Shown here piece after piece: positions 38,100 through 47,178 of a DNA stretch of 61,373 nt (positions within the stretch are counted from its first letter, which is position 1; each line of letters begins with the position of its first letter). A program made the position numbers and the translations under genes. The notes beneath the pieces are model-generated. The model ran no database searches. It saw only the letters and a list, made by a program, of their open reading frames with translations, and was not told where the DNA came from. This DNA is from CAIVSN01 sp031539165 (GTDB lineage: Bacteria > Patescibacteriota > Gracilibacteria > BD1-5 > UBA2023), in contig JAVKLK010000025.1 in the NCBI GenBank assembly GCA_031539165.1, positions 1 through 61,373 on the forward strand, read 5' to 3'.

Positions 38100-39284
38100 T
38101 TACTTCGTAACGTACCCTTCCCAGAACTCCTTCCGGAATGCCTCATATCGTCCCTCAAGAATTGCTGATCGAGCTGCTTGAGAGATGCGTATGAGGTATT
38201 CTAGGTTGTGAAGAGAGAGAAGTTGTCCGCCCAGACTCTCACCCGCCTTCATGAGATGGCGAAGATACCCGAGCGAATAATTCCGAGATACCATAGTCTC
38301 GTATCCTGGCTTCATAGGGATACCACTCTTCTCAAGCTCATGCTTTGCGAGATTTATTTTGAGGTTTCCAAAGCTTGTAAATACCACTCCGTGTCGTCCA
38401 AGTCGGGTCGGAAGCACACAGTCAAACATATCAATTCCTCGTGCAATTCCTTCAATCAAATCTTCTGGAGTCCCCACCCCCATGAGATACCGTGGTTTCT
38501 GAGATGGAAGTACTGGAGCGATAGCATCAAGTATACGAAGCATATCCTCCTTGGATTCTCCAACAGAAAGCCCACCAATAGCCATTCCGAGAGTAGGAAG
38601 TGAACCGATGAATTCGACTGATTCTTTGCGGAGATCTTCATAGATGACTCCTTGTGCTATCGGAAAAAGGGCCTGTTGTGGAAGTCCAGTATCAGCTCGA
38701 GTCTTCTGAATCTTGGTATGAGCCTCAATACAGCGAAGAGCCCATCTATGCGTGAGGTCCATCGCCTTCTTTGCATACGCTCGACTCGAAGTTCCCGGAG
38801 AACACTCATCGAATGCCATGATGATATCTCCACCCAGATTCGCCTCAATCTGCATCACAGATTCTGGCGTGAACATGTACCTCGAACCATCCAGATGAGA
38901 ATGAAATCGTACTCCTTCTTCGGTGATTTTGACAAGGTTCTCTTTGCGACGAGCTCCCTCGCCTACGCCAGCTTGACCGAGTGAAAATACCTGAAACCCC
39001 CCACTATCGGTAAGAATGGGTAAGTCAACTCCCGCAAACCCGTGCACCCCTCCAAACTCTCGCACCACCTCTGATCCGGGGCGCATTTCCAAATGGTAGG
39101 TATTCGCCAAAATAATCTGACTTCCTATAGAGAGAATCTGCTCCCGAGTCAGCCCCTTGACGGTAGCCTGTGTTCCAACCGGCATAAAAATAGGGGTCTG
39201 TACGACTCCATGAGGAGTGACGAGTGTACCCGCACGAGCAAACCCATCTCTCGCCTCTACGCTATAAGAAAAACCTTCTATCAT
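38100..39284 (-). CDS. tgt: tRNA-guanine transglycosylase family protein lacking zinc cysteines
   Basis: A 394-residue Tgt-family protein that would exchange guanine 34 of certain tRNAs for a queuosine precursor. It keeps the substrate-binding DSGGFQVFS, GGLSVGES, MGVGTPEDLIEGI and the nucleophile region FDCVLPTR. Two deviations stand out: the CxCxxC zinc cluster is replaced by Tyr, Thr and Ser in GYETMVSRN, although SLHNL with the fourth ligand His remains, and NARNG after PTR is LGRHG. The ATG at 39284 is preferred over an upstream GTG/ATG. Whether it is active, or bound to a partner, cannot be told. It overlaps the stop of the site-2 protease gene. Confidence 0.9.
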   Translation of the reverse strand: MIEGFSYSVEARDGFARAGTLVTPHGVVQTPIFMPVGTQATVKGLTREQILSIGSQIILANTYHLEMRPGSEVVREFGGVHGFAGVDLPILTDSGGFQVFSLGQAGVGEGARRKENLVKITEEGVRFHSHLDGSRYMFTPESVMQIEANLGGDIIMAFDECSPGTSSRAYAKKAMDLTHRWALRCIEAHTKIQKTRADTGLPQQALFPIAQGVIYEDLRKESVEFIGSLPTLGMAIGGLSVGESKEDMLRILDAIAPVLPSQKPRYLMGVGTPEDLIEGIARGIDMFDCVLPTRLGRHGVVFTSFGNLKINLAKHELEKSGIPMKPGYETMVSRNYSLGYLRHLMKAGESLGGQLLSLHNLEYLIRISQAARSAILEGRYEAFRKEFWEGYVTK

Positions 39285-40489
39285 CCGGTAACAATACGAA
39301 CTATATCTTGATATGCGACGAAGATACTCATAAGCATCAGAAGCGCAAATCAAACCATATTTGCCCGAGCCTCGAGCTTCTGTGTTCCCATTTTTCCTCG
39401 GGAAAGCCGAGAAATCACAGTATGAATCGTGAGAAAGGCGAATCGTCCTCCATCAAGAGCAGGGAAAGGAAGAAGATTAAATACCCCCAAATTGATACTA
39501 ATAAGTGCTGCAATCGCAAGAATGAGACTCACTGGGACATTCAAATGCACAAGGTTTACGAAGAGATTCCCCATACCAATAGGACCTGTGAGACTCTTCG
39601 TTGCCTCAGAACGTTCCGTTGGAGTTTGTGGATGAACGAGCTTCTGAACAAGATTCCCCAGAAGTTCCAGTGTAAGTTTCGCCTGTCCATAGGTCTCTTG
39701 AGCTCCGTGAACTACCGCATCCGTGAAGGAAAACCGGTACACAATCTTTGTATTGTATTCAACGATGTTATCGGAAACATAGGCTCCTATTTTTCCATTC
39801 TCTGGAATTACCTCGACCTGAACTGGTTCTGTAGAACCAGAGCGGGTCAGGGTAAATCGAAGTGCTTCGGAAGTGTCTTTATGGGTGCGGATAGCATCAG
39901 AAAACTCTCTCGCTCGCTGAATCGGTTGTCCCTGTACCGAAGAAACAATATCTCCTGTTTTGATACCTGATTTCTCTGCGGGAGACCCAAGAATTGGATC
40001 AAGCAGCACACCCTCCACCCGAAGAATTCCTCGATCTATTGCCTGGTCATAGGTAGGGACGAGGAGTGTCTGGGTATCAGTGCGGAATTTTGCATTCACC
40101 GCAATGGGAGCCATCCCCTCAGGGTGAGTCACCTGCCAGAAGAGTGCTGTGAACAAAATCCACGCAAGAAGAAAATTCATCGCCACTCCCCCAAGCAAAA
40201 TCAGAGACTTCGCAAAATATCCCTTCTGAGCGAAACTATCGGAATCTTTGGCAGTAATTGCATCTTCTCCTTTGAGACGAACAAATCCCCCTATCGGAAG
40301 CCAGTTCAGCGTGTACTGAGTACCTTTGGAATCTTTACCAAGAACGCAGGCTTTCGGAGGAATTCCGAGTCAGAATTCCTCAACGCGCACTCCCGTTTTC
40401 CGAGCAGCAAGAAAATGCCCTAACTCATGGAAAAATACAATAACACTGAAGACAAAGAGTGCGAGAAGCACTCCGAAGAATATGGTCAT
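39278..40489 (-). CDS. Site-2 protease (RseP-like M50 metalloprotease)
   Basis: A 403-residue intramembrane metalloprotease. HELGH is at residues 21-25 in the first helix, and the third zinc-ligand region NLLPFPALDGGR lies near the C-terminus. A PDZ domain (about 115-190, GILRVEGVLLDPILGSPAEKSGIKTGDIV) separates them. Three TGA codons occur: one after GIPP.. (about residue 41, EEFGLG), one after RANMV and one in the final TGG. It would cleave anti-sigma factors or signal peptides within the membrane. The stop TAG (39280-39278) overlaps the tgt ATG in ATGATAG, so the two are coupled. Confidence 0.93.
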
Positions 40490-40490
40490 A

Positions 40491-40856
40491 TTATGCGCCT
40501 ACTTCTCTACTAAAAATCTTCCCGAAGATGCCTCGAATTCGTCCAAGTCCCCCTTTGGTTTTCTTGGATATTTGCTCCTTGATATGATCGAACAGATGAT
40601 TGACCAAATCATCGAGCTTTTTGTAGTCTTCTCGTTCTGCTCGGTAGGTAATACCGTCTGCTTCGAGATGAACAGAACCGGCAAATTTCCCTTTCTTATC
40701 ACCAGATACCGTTACCACGAGGGAACATTTTGTCCCTTCTTTGTATTTGCGGAGATACGCATCCAACTTTCAGGCAACGTTTTCATCCACGAGTCGCTCG
40801 ATGACAGAACGATCATTCTCAATCTTCGTGATGTGAATTTTCTTTTGGAGAAGCAT
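40491..40856 (-). CDS. hpf: Ribosome hibernation promoting factor (HPF/RaiA family)
   Basis: A 121-residue short HPF-like protein that binds the 30S decoding site and stores inactive ribosomes. The beta strands and helices read MLLQKKIHITKIE..., KCSLVVTVSG, KFAGSVHLEAD and YKKLDDLVNHLFDHIKEQI, followed by a lysine-rich tail. One TGA (40770-40772, AGKLDAY) fixes the full-length start at 40856. The gene ends 1 nt before the site-2 protease start, so it heads the hpf-rseP-tgt operon. Lacks the long-form dimerisation domain. Confidence 0.9.
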
Positions 40857-40925
40857 AGACGAAATGGTTAAGAAATTGTGGCTGAAGTATAGTCATTTCT
40901 CACCCGAGGAGCAAGCGTGAAATTA

Positions 40926-41657
40926 TTAATGATGAGAGGAATGGTTGATTCTCGGCTTTGGAGCTTGTTCCAGTTCTCGCAAATCAACCGTACTAGCATA
41001 TCGGAGTGCATCCTGAATGCGAGCTTGTTCGTCTTCTGAAATATCTGGAGTGTTTCCCTTTTTTTCGAGATGCTCTCGAACCATCTCCGTGAGAGTATCA
41101 AGCAAAAGCTCAAATGGTTTGCGATCATCAACAGGCTCTTCCTCATGATGATGCATTTCTTCGGTAACCGCCTGAATATATTCGACAATTCCCTGCGGGT
41201 TTACTGCATCAGCCAAGAAAAATTTCTGATGTTCGGAAGCAATATGCACATGGATATCCCCCTTCCCAAGAAGTGAGTCAAAGAAAGAATCGGATTGAAT
41301 CTCTATGCCATGAATATGTTCATACGAAAGGTAGTGAATATCTCCCGTAAAGTACTTCCATTCAACATCGATAATACCTCTATTCGTAATGAGCCAAACG
41401 TCATTATACCAATCAAATACCAAGTACACGATACTGAGATATATGCTTACCAAGAATAGCTCAAAATACGCAAGAGGGAGAAAATCGGCTATGGCGAAAG
41501 TATTCTGAAGATAAAAAAACACCGGCAGTACTCCTCCAAAAAAACACCATAAGAGAATGGTATCGATGATAAGGATTGGATGACGGTGACACACAAACAA
41601 AAGCTCCTCCCCTTCGGAGAGATATTTGGCAAAGTAGATGTCGTCGAACTGATTCAT
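40926..41657 (-). CDS. Membrane protein with a PH-like domain
   Basis: A 243-residue protein. Two adjacent membrane helices (about 30-80) are followed by a bacterial PH-type domain (bPH2/YdbS-like): VWLITNRGIIDVEWKYFTGDIHYLSYEHIHGIEIQ and DIHVHIASEHQKFFLADAVNP. The C-terminal 80 residues are acidic and helical, rich in His and Glu. No TGA. The start ATG at 41657 is preceded by no Shine-Dalgarno motif. Function unknown; the related gene at 43267 has a similar layout. Confidence 0.8.
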   Translation of the reverse strand: MNQFDDIYFAKYLSEGEELLFVCHRHPILIIDTILLWCFFGGVLPVFFYLQNTFAIADFLPLAYFELFLVSIYLSIVYLVFDWYNDVWLITNRGIIDVEWKYFTGDIHYLSYEHIHGIEIQSDSFFDSLLGKGDIHVHIASEHQKFFLADAVNPQGIVEYIQAVTEEMHHHEEEPVDDRKPFELLLDTLTEMVREHLEKKGNTPDISEDEQARIQDALRYASTVDLRELEQAPKPRINHSSHH

Positions 41658-41758
41658 GGGAATGAGTATATTGTCGAGTATGAGGAAATCAAAAGTGGAA
41701 AGAAAAACCCTCCGAGAGTTCTCCTTGAAATCTGGAGGATACCTGCCATACTGATGTA

Positions 41759-41764
41759 TATAAT
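41759..41764 (+). promoter_or_regulatory. Possible -10 element of the 41777 prepilin gene
   Basis: TATAAT 12 nt before the ATG at 41777. No -35 at normal spacing was found; the nearest TTGAAA is too far away (28 nt). Confidence 0.35.
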
Positions 41765-41776
41765 TTCTTCCTAAAA

Positions 41777-43192
41777 ATGAATACCTCCTCGAGTCAGAAA
41801 CCTCTTTGTACCAATGGATTTACATTGATAGAGATGGTTGTGGTGATTACCATTCTCATACTTCTTACTACCGCAGCCTTTGTATCGTACTCGGATTATT
41901 CAAGCTCAGCTCGTGATTCAAATCGAGTCTCAGATCTATCGGGATTCTACGGAGCACTTGAGACCTACAAAGCAAAAGTAGGAGAACTGCCAGACCCAAG
42001 CTCTGGTGTAAGCGTCCTTTCTGGCTCGACAACGGAACTCGCGAAGCAGGGCTATCTTGGAACGGATATTCTTGCAAAAATAGGAGTAGATAGAGGAGGA
42101 GAAGATCCAAGAAGCGGACTCTACTATACCTATCTCGTAAACTCGAATAAGGATAAGGCTCAGTTGCTTGGATTTTTTGAGGGTGCAGGATTTGAGAATA
42201 AACTCGCTTTCGGAGTAGTACCTCAAGCGTATGCTCTCTCAGACAATTCAACACTCTTTCCTGCAACCACAGGGAAAAAACTCGGAGTATTTCTTCTTTC
42301 TGCAACCAAGTCCCCTATTCAAGAAGCATTTTCGGGAAGCGTAACCCTTACGTCTCTCGTAAGCTCAGGCACCATCATCTCTGGCTCTTGTCTTTCACTT
42401 TCAGGCAGTACGACATCCTCAACTATGACAGGAACACTCACCCTCACGGGAGGGACGAATCTTGCTTCATGCTATGTAAGTACAAATTACTGTATTGTTG
42501 GAGGTAGTACTTCGTGTGTAGCAACAAGTGCAGTCGTGAATCCATATGCTTCTTGTACCTCCGCATGACAAACCTATACTGGAACAACAACTTATCCAGG
42601 ATGTGATGAAGCAGATAAGATAGTCTGTACTGGAAATGGGGTAGGGTATACATGGGCAATGTGCAATGTTGGATCGACTTCTCGTTACTACTATGGGAAT
42701 CTTTTTCAGTGGTGACGTAATACTCCTTTTGTACCAGGTAACTCCGGAGTTCCTATATGAACTACTACTCAATGACCACTCTCACTTATTGCAGCAAATG
42801 CTACCAGTAATTTCATTACAAGTTATTCATGAAATTATGATTGGTTAACGCCACAGGATAGTAACAGATGGTGAGCATCATCCAACCCCACTACCATTAC
42901 TTGGGTAACTGCTACAAATGAAAATCAAGTTCTTATGCGATGACCGTGTTCAGATTGATACCACGTACCAACCCAGAAAGAAGCTATAGACATTAGACCA
43001 TATTATGCCAATATTAGTGGCCTTGATAGGGTTAGTATAAATTACTATAACTGAGTGTTCGATAATCAGAATTCCGATTCATTTTTGTGGCTTTCTTCAC
43101 CTTCTTGAGTAGAAGGTACCGTTTTGAGAGCATGATTTATATCTAGCATGTCTAGAGCATATGGCTTTGCCGTCCGTTGTCTCAAAAACTAA
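41777..43192 (+). CDS. Prepilin-like protein with a Fib_succ_major (FISUMP) domain
   Basis: A 471-residue type IV pilin-like protein. The prepilin signal TNG^FTLIEMVVVITILILL is cut after Gly14, with Glu at +5. After a beta-rich, threonine/serine-rich central region (about 165-260) comes a C-terminal domain of the Fib_succ_major type: GYTWAMCNVGSTS, YYGNLFQWG, GPCSDGYHVPTQKE, FLWLSSPSGVEG and AYGFAVRCLKN, with two cysteine pairs. The last 209 codons contain eleven TGA glycines, the first 263 contain none. The standard code yields only a 263-residue N-terminal piece. The domain could bind surface polysaccharide. Confidence 0.88.
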
Positions 43193-43212
43193 TCAAGCCT
43201 CCATATCCCTAT

Positions 43213-43240
43213 TTGACGCTCGGTTTTAGATTTGTATACT
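43213..43240 (+). promoter_or_regulatory. Predicted promoter of the 43267 membrane protein gene
   Basis: TTGACG (43213-43218), a 16-nt spacer and TATACT (43235-43240), 26 nt before the ATG. Confidence 0.6.
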
Positions 43241-43266
43241 CGATTCACTATTTTCAACAGCATTCT

Positions 43267-44091
43267 ATGCTCAATTTCAAAGGTATTTTTGAATTCTTCT
43301 TCAAATCGTTTGTCGTAGCAAGAGACATACAAATGATTGAGCGACTCAAACAAGATGGTTTCGAGAACGTGCTTCTTATCAAGCGCTCTTGGCTCTATGG
43401 GCTTGCCTCGCTCTTTTGGCTCATTCCATTACTCATTGTTGGTGGAGTAAACATATTTCTTATACTGAAGCACTTCGATGGAAGTGGCTTCTGAGTGACT
43501 CTCTCTATTCTTCTCGGACTCAACATCGTTTGGACTATTTATTCGTGTATTGCCTACATTCTTGACTATCGAACCTCGTACGGAGAACACGCAAAAACTT
43601 CTACAAGCTCAGAACTTCTCCCCTACCTTGCAGAAGCTGACAAGTCTTTCATCCGATGTTTCAATCAACTCCAATTTAACTTCGTGTTCTTCTGCGGAAT
43701 CATTGTTATATACTTTGTTCACATATTTTTCATTGCAACTGACTTTGAAGTATTCTTCGCATTTCTCGACGTGGTATGTATCGCATTTCAGCTTGGAGTC
43801 ATCCGACGACTTATTCATCTGATGATTGACCTAGAAATGGATTTTAATGTTGTGGTGAAAGGGAAATTATTCTTCGTAAACCAGAATGGCGTGTACTCTG
43901 ACATAAATACACTTGATGCGGATAAGATCAAAAATATTAAATCAAGCTACCCTGGATTCCTCGCATCGTTCTTTCATTATGGAACAATCGAAGTGCTTAC
44001 GGAAGGAGACGAACTCATGGGACACAATGTTATGCAGTTTGTTGATAGACCCGAGCGTACCGTAGAACAAATGAATGCTCTCCTGAATTAA
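43267..44091 (+). CDS. Multi-span membrane protein with PH-like C-terminus
   Basis: A 274-residue protein. Two pairs of membrane helices are visible (about 40-100 and 140-190); the C-terminal part (about 195-274, FNVVVKGKLFFVNQNGVYSD, TIEVLTEGDELMGHNVM) resembles a bacterial PH-type domain and recalls the 243-residue protein across the prepilin gene. One TGA (43492-43494) after DGSGF is read through. Start ATG 43267 chosen because the upstream GTG/ATG frame overlaps the prepilin gene. Function unknown. Confidence 0.75.
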
Positions 44092-44104
44092 TTCAGAACT
44101 CACA

Positions 44105-44137
44105 AAAAAACACCCGCGAATACCACGGGTGTTTTTT
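44105..44137. terminator. Bidirectional terminator between 44091 and rpsO
   Basis: A 12-bp stem AAAAAACACCCG/CGGGTGTTTTTT (44105-44116, 44126-44137) between convergent genes, with T-runs on both strands. Confidence 0.85.
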
Positions 44138-44147
44138 GAGAGAAGAA

Positions 44148-44411
44148 TTACTTTCGGAGCTCCAATCGTGCAATAAGTGTTTCATATCGCTGTGCATCCT
44201 TCTTCTTCAAGTAGTTCAGAAGCTTTCGGCGCTTTGCAACCATGAGAAGAATTCCTCGTCGTGAGTGATTATCGTTTTTGTGGATATTGAGGTGATCCTT
44301 GAGTGTCTCGATACGATCCGTGAGGATAGCAACTTGTACTTCAGGAGAACCTGTATCACCCTTGTGCTGAGCGTATTGCTCCATAAGGGATTTTTTTTCT
44401 TTTCTTTCCAT
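44148..44411 (-). CDS. rpsO: 30S ribosomal protein S15
   Basis: An 87-residue primary 16S rRNA-binding protein of the small subunit platform. The family signature is complete: the N-terminal helix, HKGDTGSPEVQVAILTDRI, the LNIHKNDNHSRRGLL-type loop (HSRRGILLMVAKRRKLLNYL) and the C-terminal helix. No TGA codons. It stands alone rather than next to pnp, as is common outside Proteobacteria. Confidence 0.97.
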   Translation of the reverse strand: MERKEKKSLMEQYAQHKGDTGSPEVQVAILTDRIETLKDHLNIHKNDNHSRRGILLMVAKRRKLLNYLKKKDAQRYETLIARLELRK

Positions 44412-44500
44412 AAAGGGTATTTTAGAAATAAACAGACCGGAAAATACACCAGTCGTGCGAGAGTATAGCGATAGCTCCGATTATAGCAAAAGAAGTTGTT

Positions 44501-44896
44501 CTAGCGTTTGAAGTTCTCTCGAATTCTTCGAAATATTTCCTTCTGAATATCAGGAAATCGTCCTGACTTCTTGGCGAGCATGAGAAAATCATCCCGATGA
44601 AGCGAGAGTGCTCGCAACATGGTGGAAGATCGGATAGTTGCCGTACGAACATCATTGGTAATGAGTGCTATCTCACCAAACATATCACCAGGACCGAGAC
44701 GAGCTACTACTCGTCCTTCCTTGATAACTTCCACTTCTCATTCTTCTATAAAATATGCCCGGTCATCCGATTCATCTCACTCACGCATGACAATTTGTCC
44801 CGGATCAAAATCGACCGGATCACACATAAGAGCGAAATAGTTTACTTCGTCGGGTTCAAGTCCCTCGAAGATATAGAGGCTGGGGTTGATAAACAT
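44501..44896 (-). CDS. Cyclic-nucleotide-binding (cNMP) domain protein
   Basis: A 131-residue protein consisting of one cNMP-binding beta-barrel: FEGLEPDEVNYFAL, DPGQIVMREGDESDDRAYFIEEGEVEVIKEG (Gly residues at RE-G and EE-G are TGA), LGPGDMFGEIALITNDVRTATIR containing the phosphate-binding cassette, and a C-terminal helix. No DNA-binding domain follows, so it probably regulates by protein contact or is a stand-alone sensor. A TACTAT lies about 6 nt before the ATG, suggesting a leaderless transcript. The cassette arginine is present in DVRTAT. Confidence 0.88.
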
Positions 44897-44965
44897 GAGT
44901 CTATAGTAGCAGAATTCTTCTACCATGCAAGTTGCGAATATTGATACGAGGCATACAATCTCGGC

Positions 44966-45643
44966 ATGCAAATACAAAATATTGATCTCCGTTATGGAAA
45001 CAGGAGAGTTCTCTCAAATGTATCTCTCACCATTCAGCCCGGAGAGTTTATCTTCCTTATTGGTGCCTCATGAAGTGGGAAGACAAGTTTTATCCGAGCA
45101 CTTGTTGGAGAACTCCCCCCTTCTTCTGGAAAAATCATCACCGATAGTGGCGAAGATCTCTATACACTTGGGCGAACTGGACTCTCTCTCTATCGCCGAA
45201 AAATAGGAGTCGTCTTCCAAGATTTCAAACTTCTTGAATCAAAAACCGTCAAACAAAATGTGGCTTTTGCCATGGAGGTATCAGGGTATTCTGATTCGGT
45301 TATTGAACGGAGAATCCCAGAAGTTCTCACAGAAGTAAGTATGCTCTCGAAGAAAGAATCTCGGATTACCATGCTTTCTGGAGGAGAGGCTCAACGCATC
45401 GGTATTGCACGAGCCCTCATTCATAATCCAGATATCATCATCGGAGACGAGCCAACCGGGAATCTTGATCCTGATAACGCGGCAGAAATTATGACTATCT
45501 TCGACCGGCTGAATCGCGAAGGGAAAACGATTATTATTTCAACGCACGATAGTACACTCGTAGATAAGATGAAAAAGCGAGTGATTGAATTTGATCGATG
45601 AACCGTTGTTCGAGATGTTGCATCTGGAACATACTCAAAATAA
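44966..45643 (+). CDS. FtsE-like ABC transporter ATP-binding protein
   Basis: A 225-residue ABC ATPase of the FtsE/LolD group. Walker A GASGSGKT at residues 33-40 contains Gly36 encoded by TGA (45071-45073). Also visible: Q-loop VVFQDFKLLESKTVKQNV, signature LSGGEAQRIGIARALI, Walker B DIIIGDEPTGNLDP and the switch His in ISTHD. FtsE partners FtsX to activate cell-wall hydrolases at division. A second TGA near the C-terminus is read through. No ftsX lies next to it here, unusual for the pair; the flippase gene starts 20 nt downstream. Confidence 0.85.
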
Positions 45644-45663
45644 ACAAACCCCCTCTGTTTCTC

Positions 45664-47178
45664 ATGAAGCATCTCAATGAAAATCTCACGCATAAATTTG
45701 TAAAACGAGGTTCCTGGCTCTACCTCTTCGCCTTCCTTACTGGTCCGATAGGATATGCCATAAAAATCATCATCTCTCACGATCTCAGCGTGCCAGAACT
45801 GGGTATTCTCTATGGAGTACTGAGTTTCATCCTTCTTATTGGAAGTCTCAATGATCTCGGAATGGTGGAGAGTTTGAAATTCTTTGTTCCGAAGTTTCTT
45901 GGTGAGAATAATCTCAAAAAGGCAAAAGCATTCTTCGTATACGGAGGGACTGCTATGCTTGTCATGAGTTTATTTACCAGTCTAGTTCTTTATAGTGCTG
46001 CAAACTGGCTTTCGGAGGTATACTTCCGAGCCCCAGAAGCTGCGATGATTCTTCAAGTATTTTCGATATACCTTCTCATATCCAATATTCAGCATTACTT
46101 CTCCGCAGTATTTCTCATATTTCAAAATACAAAATTTTCTCAGGGATTGGAAGTGATACGACTCGCCGTATCTCTCGGATTTGCGGCGCAAGCATTTTTC
46201 GTGGGACACGGAAATCTGGAGTTCTATACAGGAATTTGGAACTATGGAACCCTTGTTGCAAGCATCATAGGAGGATGGTTCGTTTGGAAGCTTCACCTCA
46301 AGGAGTTATTTCTCCAAGTACCCTTTGAATTCTCGAGAGATGATTTTGGGGAACTTTTCACCTACAGTACTTGGGCACTGCTCGCCAGTAATGCCACCTT
46401 CATTCTCTCACAAGTAGATATGCAAATGCTTCTGCTCATGAAGGGGCCGAGTGAAACGGGAATATACTCAAACTACTTGAGTCTCATTGCTATTCCATTC
46501 ATTGTTTTAACTCCGATTATCGGGTTTATTTTTCCTGTGGCATCTTCCTACTTCGGAGCAAATCAGCCAGAAAAAATACGAACCATCGCCAGTGTATTTA
46601 GTAGAATATTTGTCCTGCTCTGACTTATGGTAATGGGAATGTGTATTCTCTATGCGGGCGATCTCTGAACATTCTTTTTTGGAGAGAAATTTGCCCGATC
46701 GGGAGAGATTCTCTACTGGAGTATTGGATTCATTATTTTCAACTTCCTCCTCCAGGTAAATTTCAACTTACTCGCCGCCATAGGACAAGTTCGGAAGCGA
46801 CTTCAAATAGTACTCGTCTGACTTGTTTGCAATATATGCTTCAATGCCATCGGAATATACTATGCTGGCGCGGCTGGGTCAGCTCTCGCTGTTGGAGCAT
46901 CTTGGGCAATTATTTGGTACTTGAGTGCATCCGCAACAAAGGAATACCACACTCCTTTTGCGTGGAAAATCTTCTTGAAGAATATGAGTATCTTTTCAAT
47001 TCTTACAGGAATTCTCTGGTTTGCTCCCCGGCACATAGAACAGCTCTGAAAATTAGGGTTTCTTCTCAGTCTCTTTCTTTCTGGTATTGCTTTTGCCCTG
47101 ACTTTTGCATACATTAACCGAGATGATATTTCACGAATCATTCAAACCCTCAAAAAACCAAGCACATGAATCCAATAG
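45664..47178 (+). CDS. Polysaccharide-biosynthesis flippase (MATE/MOP superfamily)
   Basis: A 504-residue integral membrane protein with about 14 hydrophobic segments, of the Wzx/RfbX type that moves lipid-linked oligosaccharides across the membrane. The N-terminus NLTHKFVKRGSWLYLF and the conserved FGLGILYGVL-like GVLSFILLIGSLNDLG, with charged residues in YFRAPEA, match the superfamily. Five or more TGA codons, mostly in the last third, are read as Gly in membrane segments. Its 3' end overlaps the following glycosyltransferase by 13 nt. Confidence 0.88.
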
